Of a DNA stretch of 64,000 nucleotides, positions 49,819 through 57,745 are shown piece by piece. Within the stretch, counting starts at the first letter, position 1. Each line of letters opens with the position of its first letter. The translations under genes and the position numbers were made by a program. The DNA comes from Treponema sp. (lineage in GTDB: Bacteria; Spirochaetota; Spirochaetia; Treponematales; Breznakiellaceae): positions 1-64,000 of the forward strand of contig JAIRRJ010000056.1 in assembly GCA_031256035.1 (NCBI GenBank), given 5' to 3'. The notes below the pieces were generated by a model that had not been told where the DNA came from, did no database searches, and saw only the letters and a program-made list of their open reading frames with translations.

Positions 49819-51531
49819 ATGTTCTGTTTTAATTTGAAAATCCAACGCTTGTTGTGGCGTTTTATACCGCTGGCGGCCTTGTTGATGGCGGGATGCGGGA
49901 GTTCCCTGTTTGTAAGAGAACAGTCTCCGGCAACAGAAGAAGAACCGCCGGCGGCGGAAGAAAATGAACAGGATTTTGCGGAAATACGTCCCGGTGTTGT
50001 AGACAGGGATGTGCTTACCACGGTTTTTACAAAAGGCGAGATCGAGCTGGATTTCCGTAAATCCTTTCTTGCAAGCGAGGCCCAGCTTTTTACCGCGATT
50101 TACGAAGGGCTTTTTTCCTATCATCCCATAACATTGGAGCCGGTTCCGGGGGTTGCTGAAAGTTGGGAACTTTCCGAAGATAAAAAACAGTGGACTTTTA
50201 CTATCCGGCAGAATGTGCGTTTTTGGAACGGCGACACGATAACCGCGGAAGACTTCCGCGCTGCATGGCTGTCCCTCCTTGCTCCCGAACGGGAATCCCC
50301 CTATTCAAGCCTGTTTGACATCATTGAAGGGGCGAGAGATTTCCGCAATGGCATTGAAAAAGATCCAAAAAAAGTGGGTATCCAGGCGCCTGACCCAAGA
50401 ACTCTGGTGGTAAAACTCAATTCACCCGCGTCTTTTTTTCCGGTTATGTTATGCCATCATTCCTTCAGCCCCATCCATCCTTCAATGCTGAATATTGAAA
50501 ATTGGTCTCCAACAGAAAATCAAACAAACTGGAGACCTCCTGTTACAAACGGTCCTTTCCGCATCAGGTCAATGGACGATAACAGCATTGTATTGGTTAA
50601 AAATTTCCGGTACTGGGATTCAAGGCGGGTCTTCTTTAACAGAATAATCATTAAATTTACCGAAACTGCGGAGGAGGCTTCGAGCCTGTGGAATTCCGGC
50701 GAAGCCCGCTGGATTTCCGGTGATGTTAATATTGAAGCCCTGACCGACCGTTCAGGTATTCTGGTTAACACCATGTTTGCCACGCATTATTATTTTATCC
50801 GCTCTGCGGTCAAACCGTGGAACGATCACCGTGTCCGCCGCGCAATGGCTCTTGTTCTGCCCTGGGAAGAGATTCGTTCCGGTTTTTCTTTGCCGGCTAA
50901 ATCCTTGATTTATCCAATTACCGGCTATCCCGAAGTTGAAGGATTTACCCATCCCGATTACGAGCAAGCGAATAAACTTATGACCGAAGCCGGTCATGCC
51001 GGCGGCAGAAACACGCCGGAGCTGGTCATACGTCTGACTCCGTCCCGTGAAGCCGCACGTATCGGCGCGCTTATGGCCGGCGCATGGAAAGATCATCTTG
51101 GCCTTTCTGTGCGGGTGGAGGTTATTCCGTACAGACAGTATTTCCTGTCAATGAAAGATGAAAATTACAATGTCGGCTCATTGACATGGATTGGAGATTT
51201 TGCTGACCCCTACACATTCCTGCAAATGTGGCGCCGGGATTCCAACTTGAATGATGCCCGCTACAATGACGATGATTATGAAGCATTGATAGAAAAATCA
51301 ATGATGGAAGAAGGTGAGGCGCGGCTTACCACTCTTGCGGAAGCGGAAAAAATGCTGCTCGACAGGGGAACGGTTTTGCCTATCACTTACAGCCCCGCGC
51401 TAAACATTGTGGATACAGGCGAGTTGGAAGGCTGGTATCCCAACGCGCTGGACATTCATCCCTTTAAATATCTGAGGTACAGGAGTCTTCGTCCCCTGCC
51501 AGGGGTCGCCATGGCAGATACTGTCCGATGA
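49819..51531 (+). CDS. Oligopeptide-binding lipoprotein (SBP family 5, OppA-like)
   Basis: A 570-residue extracytoplasmic solute-binding lipoprotein (lipobox LLMAGC, Cys near residue 23). The SBP_bac_5 pattern is clear: IYEGLFSYHPITLEPVPGVA, SWELSEDKKQWTFTIRQNV, FWNGDTITAEDFRAAW and, later, NDHRVRRAMALVLPW. It would deliver peptides or nickel-like ligands to an ABC permease. No oppB, C, D or F genes are near, so it is an orphan binding protein that may use a distant permease. An acidic linker (residues 35-55) follows the lipid anchor. Its last four bases overlap the ispF start. Confidence 0.9.
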   Translation: MFCFNLKIQRLLWRFIPLAALLMAGCGSSLFVREQSPATEEEPPAAEENEQDFAEIRPGVVDRDVLTTVFTKGEIELDFRKSFLASEAQLFTAIYEGLFSYHPITLEPVPGVAESWELSEDKKQWTFTIRQNVRFWNGDTITAEDFRAAWLSLLAPERESPYSSLFDIIEGARDFRNGIEKDPKKVGIQAPDPRTLVVKLNSPASFFPVMLCHHSFSPIHPSMLNIENWSPTENQTNWRPPVTNGPFRIRSMDDNSIVLVKNFRYWDSRRVFFNRIIIKFTETAEEASSLWNSGEARWISGDVNIEALTDRSGILVNTMFATHYYFIRSAVKPWNDHRVRRAMALVLPWEEIRSGFSLPAKSLIYPITGYPEVEGFTHPDYEQANKLMTEAGHAGGRNTPELVIRLTPSREAARIGALMAGAWKDHLGLSVRVEVIPYRQYFLSMKDENYNVGSLTWIGDFADPYTFLQMWRRDSNLNDARYNDDDYEALIEKSMMEEGEARLTTLAEAEKMLLDRGTVLPITYSPALNIVDTGELEGWYPNALDIHPFKYLRYRSLRPLPGVAMADTVR

Positions 51532-52004
51532 TAAAAACCGGTCTTGGATATGATATACACCGCTTGAAAAAAGGGCGGCGTTTTTTGCTGGGCGGCGTTG
51601 ACATTCCTTCGTCAAAAGGTGAAATGGGTCATTCAGACGGAGATACTCTTGCCCATGCGGTAATTGATGCAATCCTGGGCGCTTCAGGGCTTGGAGACAT
51701 CGGCGAATTGTTTCCTGATTCCGATCCCGCGTACAAAGACGCCGATTCCATGTCTCTCTTGCGCACCGCTTTTGCCAAAGTGAAGCAGGCCGGCTGGCAG
51801 CTTGTCAATCTTGACTGTGTCGTAATCTGCGAAGAACCGAAAGTACTCCCTTTCCGTGAAGCTATCCGCGCTTCATTGGCAAATGCGCTGGAAGTTCCTG
51901 TTGAAAGAGTTTTTCTCAAAGGCAAGACCGCCGAGGGCTTGGGGGCGGCAGGCAAAGGAAAGGCTGTCGAAGTAATGGCATTGTGCCTTCTGGAAAAACT
52001 ATGA
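51528..52004 (+). CDS. ispF: 2-C-methyl-D-erythritol 2,4-cyclodiphosphate synthase
   Basis: Fifth enzyme of the non-mevalonate (MEP) isoprenoid pathway, a zinc-dependent trimer. The 158-residue protein has GYDIHRL (zinc Asp and His), HSDGDTLAHAVIDAILGA (second zinc His), DIGELFPDSDP and the C-terminal GKTAEGLG. The start overlaps the stop of the lipoprotein gene and its own stop overlaps nth, so the three are translationally linked. This shows that the organism uses the MEP route. Confidence 0.97.
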   Translation: MIKTGLGYDIHRLKKGRRFLLGGVDIPSSKGEMGHSDGDTLAHAVIDAILGASGLGDIGELFPDSDPAYKDADSMSLLRTAFAKVKQAGWQLVNLDCVVICEEPKVLPFREAIRASLANALEVPVERVFLKGKTAEGLGAAGKGKAVEVMALCLLEKL

Positions 52005-52681
52005 AACCGAAACGGGATCATTCTGTTTCATGGGATGCAATTTTCAAAGCATTGGAAAAATGGCGTATTGAACTTTCTGTTGAAGACCCTGCGGTGAGCA
52101 CAGTGGCGGACAGCTACCGGCATGATCCGTGGGCAGTGCTGGTCTCTACAATTTTAAGCCTGCGCACCAAAGATGAAGTAACCCTTGTGGCATCAAAACG
52201 GCTTCTTGAAAAAGCGCCTACGGTAGTGAAAATGTCGGCAATGAAAGAGGAAACAATCGCAAAACTGGCTTATCCCGCAGGTTTTTACCGGACTAAAGCG
52301 GCTTCATTAAAGAAAATAGCCGCAATTCTGCTTGAGCAATATGATGGCAAAGTTCCTGCGGATATGGACGCTCTCCTTGCTTTGCCCGGTGTCGGCAGAA
52401 AGACTGCAAATCTGGTACTCACGGAAGCATTTGACCTTGACGGCATCTGCGTGGATATCCACGTTCACCGTATTTCAAACAGGTGCGGCTGGCTTTCCGG
52501 TAAAAACCCGGAAGAAACCGAGATGATTCTGAGGAAAATACTTCCCCCAAAATACTGGAAGCGGATTAATGGCCTTCTGGTACTTTACGGTCAGAAGCTA
52601 TGCCGCCCTGTTAATCCTTTCTGTTCCCGCTGCGTCATGCAAAAACACTGTGTCCGAGTCGGCGTAGAACGTTCAAGATAA
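52001..52681 (+). CDS. nth: Endonuclease III-type DNA glycosylase
   Basis: Removes oxidised pyrimidines and cuts the abasic site. The 226-residue protein has the helix-hairpin-helix LPGVGRKTANLVL with the catalytic Lys, the catalytic Asp in VDIHVHRISNRCGW, and a C-terminal [4Fe-4S] loop (LCRPVNPFCSRCVMQKHC, spacing C-x6-C-x2-C-x5-C). The ATG at 52001 overlaps the ispF stop by four bases. It converges on the HigA-like gene with one base between the stops. Confidence 0.96.
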   Translation: MKPKRDHSVSWDAIFKALEKWRIELSVEDPAVSTVADSYRHDPWAVLVSTILSLRTKDEVTLVASKRLLEKAPTVVKMSAMKEETIAKLAYPAGFYRTKAASLKKIAAILLEQYDGKVPADMDALLALPGVGRKTANLVLTEAFDLDGICVDIHVHRISNRCGWLSGKNPEETEMILRKILPPKYWKRINGLLVLYGQKLCRPVNPFCSRCVMQKHCVRVGVERSR

Positions 52682-52682
52682 A

Positions 52683-52994
52683 TTACTTCTTTCGTTTGGC
52701 GGCGGAATTGCCCGCTTTGGAAATCCCCGCGAGCTTTTTTTGCAAAGTTTTGTTCTTTGCAGCCAAAGAAAGATCATAATCCATCTGCGCCATCAGCCAA
52801 TATTCAGGTTTTGTGGTGAAATATTTGGCAAGACGTACAGCGATGGATGTCGTGATCCGGCTTTTGTCAAGACTAATAAGCCTTAACGCGGTTTGGCTGC
52901 ACTTAATTTCTTTTGAAAGTCTGTTGCAATTAAGTCCATACTTGTCGAGTAAACTTAAAAGCTGGGATCCTGGTGATTGATTTGTTTTTGGCAT
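52683..52994 (-). CDS. Second orphan HigA-type helix-turn-helix protein with a basic end
   Basis: A 103-residue relative of the protein at 14364-14816. It has the same HigA-like domain (LSKEIKCSQTALRLISLDKS and TTSIAVRLAKYFTTKPEYWL, ending in Tyr-Trp) and, after KKLAGISKAGNS, a short basic end (AAKRKK) where the paralogue carries a long Lys/Ala tail. No toxin gene is adjacent. GAGG precedes the ATG. Two scattered orphan copies suggest a DNA-binding family used outside toxin-antitoxin pairs. Confidence 0.8.
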   Translation of the reverse strand: MPKTNQSPGSQLLSLLDKYGLNCNRLSKEIKCSQTALRLISLDKSRITTSIAVRLAKYFTTKPEYWLMAQMDYDLSLAAKNKTLQKKLAGISKAGNSAAKRKK

Positions 52995-53067
52995 GATAAC
53001 CTCGTTTTATGCTGCGCCGTTGCGTGCGCACTATTGTACGGCAACGAAGCGGCAAGTTTTAATTGAG

Positions 53068-53084
53068 CGCCGCCCAAGGCGGCG
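53068..53084. terminator. GC-rich hairpin in the gap after the PHP phosphatase gene
   Basis: CGCCGCC and GGCGGCG pair perfectly over seven bases with a three-base loop. It lies 106 bp beyond the stop of the minus-strand PHP gene and is followed on that strand by an AT-rich but not T-only stretch, so it is at best a weak terminator. The 195-bp gap has no gene. Confidence 0.35.
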
Positions 53085-53189
53085 ATGCCTCCGCCGCCAA
53101 CAACGTTGGCATGTACGAAGACATTAATCTCTTAACATAAAATATAGTATATAAAATCATTTTAGTCGAGTAATATTTGTTTTTTTATC

Positions 53190-54074
53190 TTAAAAAATTA
53201 TTTTTTCTTTCCGCCAGCTTGCTTTTCCGTCAATTCTTCCGTTAAAAAGCGTATGTTCTGAATAGCCGGCATTAATTAGGGTGTATAACGCGACATTATA
53301 GTGGCCGTCAATATCCACGGCCCGATGGGCATCGGCTGTTATTATTACCGGAATTTCACATTTCCTAAAAAAGTGCAAAAATGACAATGAAGGATATGTT
53401 TCATCTATACGTTTTTTATTTATACCTCCGGTGTTGATTTCTGCAACAACGACTGCATTTGCGGCCAATTCGGCGATTTCTTTTTGACGGACAGATTCGC
53501 TTTCTGTATTACAGCATTTTCTGTTATTACGGTTTACCTTGACTATATCTGCATGCCCCAAAATATCAAAACCGCCTACAGCTATCATTTCCGTCATAGC
53601 GTCATAATAACTGTGCATTAAAGCCTCTTCATCGCCGCCAAACCCTTCGTAAAGACCTTTTTCAAATTCTTCGGGCGGTCCGTCTACGGTAAACGGTTCT
53701 GCGCCGTTAATGGGAACAAGAAAATGCACAGAACCAATGATAAAATCAGGGTTTAGGGCTTTTATGTCATTGTCCTTAGCCGACCGGATGCCCTTTATAT
53801 AATCTACTTCAAAACCAAGATAAACATCGAGTTTTCCCTGCCAGCGGTTTTTTGCGGCAAGAACTTCAGCGGCATATTCTTCAAGCCGGTCTTCTTTTAT
53901 ATGCCAGTCGGGATTCAAGCCAATATGTTTTGGAAATGCCATGTGCGCGCTGAATCCTATGGCGCACATTTTTTTTTCAAACGCGGCGCGGCACATTGTT
54001 TCTATATCATCCTTGCCGTCACAGAACAATGTGTGTGTGTGCATACTTGAAAAATTCATTTGTGATGTATTCAT
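53190..54074 (-). CDS. hisK: PHP-family histidinol-phosphatase-like phosphoesterase
   Basis: A 294-residue PHP-domain protein. Metal-binding motifs are in order: MHTHTLFCDGKD, FSAHMAFP, GFEVDYI, IGSVHFL, DILGHADIVK, and ITADAHR near the end. Members dephosphorylate histidinol phosphate in histidine synthesis; other PHP proteins act on other small phosphates, so the substrate is inferred. GGAGG precedes the ATG. The stop of the upstream Rsm22-like gene overlaps its start by four bases. No other his genes are in the window. Confidence 0.85.
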   Translation of the reverse strand: MNTSQMNFSSMHTHTLFCDGKDDIETMCRAAFEKKMCAIGFSAHMAFPKHIGLNPDWHIKEDRLEEYAAEVLAAKNRWQGKLDVYLGFEVDYIKGIRSAKDNDIKALNPDFIIGSVHFLVPINGAEPFTVDGPPEEFEKGLYEGFGGDEEALMHSYYDAMTEMIAVGGFDILGHADIVKVNRNNRKCCNTESESVRQKEIAELAANAVVVAEINTGGINKKRIDETYPSLSFLHFFRKCEIPVIITADAHRAVDIDGHYNVALYTLINAGYSEHTLFNGRIDGKASWRKEKIIF

Positions 54075-55189
54075 TGAACCTCCGCCAATAAAGCTCCGCT
54101 TTTCGCATCACGCTGTCCGTTGGCGAATATGGGAGTAACCAGTGCGCCGGAAACAGTTTTGTCCATGCGCTTTTCATCCCCGGTCAATAGAACCAGCCCC
54201 TGTTCGGAACAGCCGTAGCGGCCATAGCAGTTGTCCGGGAGCGGAAAAGCATCGGAAACAACACGCGCACTTTTGTTTTTCCGCGCCGCCGCATGACCTG
54301 TTAGCAGATAACTTAAAGTAAGCCGTTCTTTGGGAATTCCTGCCGCGGCGGAAAGACGGCGCAAGTCTTTGGGCGCATCAACGGATTCATAACTAAAGTG
54401 GCACCAGCGTTTTTTCCCGCCGGAAAGTGGGCAGGCCGCGGTATGTGTGCATGGCGACAGGGGCGGGTGATCAAGTTCCAGAAACGCGGCGCGCAGCATG
54501 GCGATAAAATGCCCTGAGTGCGGGACTCCCGGCTCCACTGTCAAAATGGAAGCGGAAGGCGAAGCATAATTGCACATATTACGCGCAATGTTTGCCGAGA
54601 TGCGCCTTAACCCCTCTGTATCGCTGTGAGGCAAATCATCGTACAACTCGTTCAGTAAGTTCACCGCACAGACCAGAGCCGACTGTTTTTTCCCTGCGTT
54701 ATTTTTTGTCCTGAAATTGACGCTCTCCCGTACCGTATAAAGTTTCCATGGGCTGCCGCCTGCAAGCGCTGCAAAAAATTTCTTTCCAGCTTCCAGCGCT
54801 GGCGCACAGCGATCAATACAGCGAAATTCCAGAGGCAGCTTTCGTAAATCAGGGCGGGACATCCAGAGCGCTGAAACAAACGTAAGAGGCCCGCTGCCCA
54901 GATCGGTAATTATATCGCCGGCGGAAAGTTTCAGGTCAAGAGAGGGGAGCAGAAGACAAAGACGGTAAAGATTCCATGGTAGAAAATACCGCAGGTAAGC
55001 GGAAAGAAAATTGGGACGGCTCAGATAGGAGAGGGAACGATCCCCTCTTCCGCCGGTGAGCAGCCGCGATAGTTCCGCCACCTGCGAAGGCAGTGCGCCG
55101 CGAAAACGTCCCGGCATGGGAAACGTTTTTTCGATCAAGGCAGGAACTGAGTTTAACAGAGTACGCGTTTCATTTGATAGAAGGGTCAT
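54071..55189 (-). CDS. Rsm22-like methyltransferase-fold protein
   Basis: A 372-residue protein with a Rossmann methyltransferase core (DIITDLGSGPLTFVSALW) and a C-terminal part typical of the Rsm22 family, including VEPGVPHSGHF and the cysteines of PCTHTAACPLSGGKKRWCHF. Rsm22 proteins are linked to assembly of the small ribosomal subunit, including an Fe-S or zinc-binding cluster in mitochondrial versions; the bacterial role is unknown. The ATG at 55189, next to the stop of the propeller-deacetylase gene, is chosen; longer starts would run into that gene. It forms a tight run with the genes on both sides. Confidence 0.75.
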   Translation of the reverse strand: MTLLSNETRTLLNSVPALIEKTFPMPGRFRGALPSQVAELSRLLTGGRGDRSLSYLSRPNFLSAYLRYFLPWNLYRLCLLLPSLDLKLSAGDIITDLGSGPLTFVSALWMSRPDLRKLPLEFRCIDRCAPALEAGKKFFAALAGGSPWKLYTVRESVNFRTKNNAGKKQSALVCAVNLLNELYDDLPHSDTEGLRRISANIARNMCNYASPSASILTVEPGVPHSGHFIAMLRAAFLELDHPPLSPCTHTAACPLSGGKKRWCHFSYESVDAPKDLRRLSAAAGIPKERLTLSYLLTGHAAARKNKSARVVSDAFPLPDNCYGRYGCSEQGLVLLTGDEKRMDKTVSGALVTPIFANGQRDAKSGALLAEVQ

Positions 55190-55190
55190 T

Positions 55191-57428
55191 TTACTTGCCG
55201 GTGAATACCGATACCGGAACGATTTCGCAGCCCGAACGCGCCAGTGCGTCCAGCAGCACATCAATGCGTTGATACAGATAATCGTCTCTGCCGCCGGGCA
55301 GCAGACCCAAGCGTACGGGAATTACCGCGCCGTGTTTTTTTCTTTCGATAATCCGCTCAATTATTTCCGAAGCGCTGTTCCGGCGTATGCCGAGCCTTGC
55401 AGCTTCGTCTCTTGAGAGCCAATCGCCGCAATCAATGTCTCTGGAGACGGTAACATATCCGGCTGAGGCGGCGGCGGCGCTTATTGTTTCAGAATTGCGG
55501 TAAAAGGGCGGATGCCAGAGCATGGCAAGTTCTTTTCCCGTGGCTTTATTAAATTCATCTTCGTTACGCGCAAGCCCCTGTGTGATGAATCCCCTGTCTA
55601 CGCGGTAACGTGTGTCCGACAGATCAATGGGAGCGTAAAATAGCGAGGCTGTCTCATGCCCGGCTTCGATGATCGCGGCGGCAGCCCGCGGATTGCGGCG
55701 GATAAAATCGCCGTTAAGGAAAAAAGTGGCTTTTATTTTCAGCCGGCGCAGAGCGTCCATCACCTGAAACAGTCCCGTGTCGTCATCGTACAAATCAAAA
55801 CAAAGGGCAACTTGCGATTCCGCATCGTGTTTGTATGCGCTGCCGGCTGAATAACCGGAAACAAGCGGCACCGTGCCGGTAGAGCTTAAATTGCGTATCA
55901 TGGGAATGTTTTTATAGTACCCCGAAGATTGAGGTTCCAGAAAAACGCGATGACGCTCCGAAGTCAGCGAAGCGTTGCGTACTTTCGGATTGGTTATCTG
56001 TGTCCAGGGGCTTCTCCCATCGCTGACAAACCATGCGGTGTCTGTTTTTGCCAGTATTCGTGAGCCGCGGGTTGTTTCTGCATCCTCAAAGCCGAATTCT
56101 TCCGCGCTTGAAAGGCAGATAATCCTGCGGCGCGGTGATGTTCTGTCGGTGATATTGATTCCTGTAATAAAGTTCGCGTTTCCGGTAACAAGTTCATTGT
56201 TATTCATCCATGCGCATGAAAGAACCGGTTCCCTGCTCAATATCTGAATTAGCCGCCAATTTTGATAATCCCAAAGTTCAAGCCCGCTCTCTCCCCAGAA
56301 CAGGGCTTTTGTTCCATCCGGTGAAAGAACGCCGGCACACGATGCGGGATTTTCACGGGGCATCGACTGGTTAATTGACCTTCCGTTGATCTCGAACCGC
56401 CATACTGTCTTTCCTGCCGGCATTTCGGAGGTTACAGTCAGATGTCCCGAAGGCGACCAAAGCACATTAACGCTGACAACTCCTCCTGGAATTATCACAT
56501 GCGGCAGAATGACATTGCTGTCCTGATTCGCGCCTAACGGAAAATAAAAAATGCTTTTTCCGTTTTTATTCAGCAGTATTGATTTTGCATCCGGGGCAAG
56601 CCAGAAACGGTCGAAATTTGAATCAAAATCAACGGGAAGCGTGCCGGCAACGCTGCCGATGGAAAGAAAATCCCCGTAAATTGACCGTGTAAAAAGTTCG
56701 GGATTACTTATTCGGTAAAGAGTATTACCAAATAGGTAATAAAACTCTCTCTGCTGATCCCATAGCACAGAGTTAATCCCGCCCGAACCCATCTGCCTGA
56801 AACGTTCTTCTGTTACTATGGATATGTCGCCCAGAATGGGAAAGTAATAAAGTTTGCCGCCTTTTGAGTAGACAAAGAGCCGCGAGTCAGGACTCCAGCG
56901 CGCCGGAAAATCCGCAGCAGGCAGCTCAATTTTTTCGCTGACCAGCCGTCTTTCGCCCCTTGCCGTTTCAATGAGAAACAGGTTTCCGTAAGCCGCGCTG
57001 GTAGGCTCAACATAAAGAATCCAGCGGCCATCGGAAGAAGCGGCGCTTTCCTGCAACCTGCCTTTCAGTGGCGTTTTTCCCGCAGTTAAAGAGGGAAATC
57101 CCGGCAACTGTTCGGGAATGCCGCCTGAAGCCGGTATTCTTACCGTTCCGAAGCGGCTGTGCGCGTAAATTGTCCTTCCATCATCAACCAATTCCAGTTT
57201 TTCGGGGTAGGCGGTAAGCTGCCGCATTGATAAATCATAAAGATTGGAAATAAAGAGGGCAGACTCGTGTTCAAAGTCCGCCCTGAACAGCAGCCGTTCA
57301 TCTGCTGACAGATCAAGCCCGGTAAAACTGAGTGCGGATAGGCGGCATATTATTGCAAGAAATAAAAAAAGCGCGGGGATTGTTTTTGGGTTCTTCGCAA
57401 ACTTAATTTCCCCGGAAAAGAAATTCAT
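55191..57428 (-). CDS. Exported beta-propeller fused to a NodB-like deacetylase domain
   Basis: A 745-residue protein. After a membrane segment or signal (about residues 15-33) come roughly 480 residues of WD40/TolB-like repeats with recurring WSPDSRLFVYS, WLAPDAKSILLN and LSPDGTKALFW. From about residue 555 there is a polysaccharide-deacetylase (NodB) domain: VALCFDLYDDDTGLFQV in the place of the TFDDG motif, KIKATFFLNGDFIRRNP, EAGHETASLFY and MLWHPPFYRN. The second His of the usual HxxxH metal site is not clear, so activity is uncertain. A cell-wall glycan sensor or carbohydrate-bound deacetylase outside the cytoplasm is the likely role. It overlaps the small coiled-coil gene upstream by 26 bp. 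Confidence 0.8.
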   Translation of the reverse strand: MNFFSGEIKFAKNPKTIPALFLFLAIICRLSALSFTGLDLSADERLLFRADFEHESALFISNLYDLSMRQLTAYPEKLELVDDGRTIYAHSRFGTVRIPASGGIPEQLPGFPSLTAGKTPLKGRLQESAASSDGRWILYVEPTSAAYGNLFLIETARGERRLVSEKIELPAADFPARWSPDSRLFVYSKGGKLYYFPILGDISIVTEERFRQMGSGGINSVLWDQQREFYYLFGNTLYRISNPELFTRSIYGDFLSIGSVAGTLPVDFDSNFDRFWLAPDAKSILLNKNGKSIFYFPLGANQDSNVILPHVIIPGGVVSVNVLWSPSGHLTVTSEMPAGKTVWRFEINGRSINQSMPRENPASCAGVLSPDGTKALFWGESGLELWDYQNWRLIQILSREPVLSCAWMNNNELVTGNANFITGINITDRTSPRRRIICLSSAEEFGFEDAETTRGSRILAKTDTAWFVSDGRSPWTQITNPKVRNASLTSERHRVFLEPQSSGYYKNIPMIRNLSSTGTVPLVSGYSAGSAYKHDAESQVALCFDLYDDDTGLFQVMDALRRLKIKATFFLNGDFIRRNPRAAAAIIEAGHETASLFYAPIDLSDTRYRVDRGFITQGLARNEDEFNKATGKELAMLWHPPFYRNSETISAAAASAGYVTVSRDIDCGDWLSRDEAARLGIRRNSASEIIERIIERKKHGAVIPVRLGLLPGGRDDYLYQRIDVLLDALARSGCEIVPVSVFTGK

Positions 57429-57588
57429 CCAGTTCCCGCTCCAAATTGGTCAGGCGCGCTTCCATTTCCTGAATCCGCCGGATCGAGTGCTTGATTTGCC
57501 GATCCATAAGCCGCTCGCATGCTTCATCCACCACTTCGCTAAACGATGAAACGCCGGATACAGTTGCAGGTTTTTCGCCGAATACCAT
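57403..57588 (-). CDS. Small coiled-coil protein
   Basis: A 61-residue cytoplasmic protein. Residues 17-58 form an acidic-basic coiled coil (RIQEMEARLTNLERELDEFL), preceded by SSFSEVVDEACERLMD. No known family. The Shine-Dalgarno match is weak. It overlaps the start of the propeller-deacetylase gene by 26 bp and lies 13 bp from the 39-residue membrane protein, so the three are likely in one operon. Confidence 0.65.
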   Translation of the reverse strand: MVFGEKPATVSGVSSFSEVVDEACERLMDRQIKHSIRRIQEMEARLTNLERELDEFLFRGN

Positions 57589-57601
57589 ACAAATAAATCC
57601 A

Positions 57602-57721
57602 TCAATAATCCGACAAACTGATTATTTCCACAGGCGTTTCCGCAGCTTCCGTTTTTTCAAGTGCGCGTATGTAGGTAAACACCGCGATAAAAGCCAAAAG
57701 TATCAACAATAATTTACGCAT
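57602..57721 (-). CDS. 39-residue single-helix membrane protein
   Basis: ATG at 57719-57721 with AAGG close upstream. The product has a basic N-terminus (MRK), one hydrophobic helix of about 16 residues (LLLILLAFIAVFTYIR) and an acidic tail (LEKTEAAETPVEIISLSDY). It lies between the M23 peptidase gene and the coiled-coil gene on the same strand. A tail-in or signal-like topology is likely. Short, so moderate confidence. Confidence 0.5.
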   Translation of the reverse strand: MRKLLLILLAFIAVFTYIRALEKTEAAETPVEIISLSDY

Positions 57722-57745
57722 GGAACCTTCTTTACAATATCAGTA

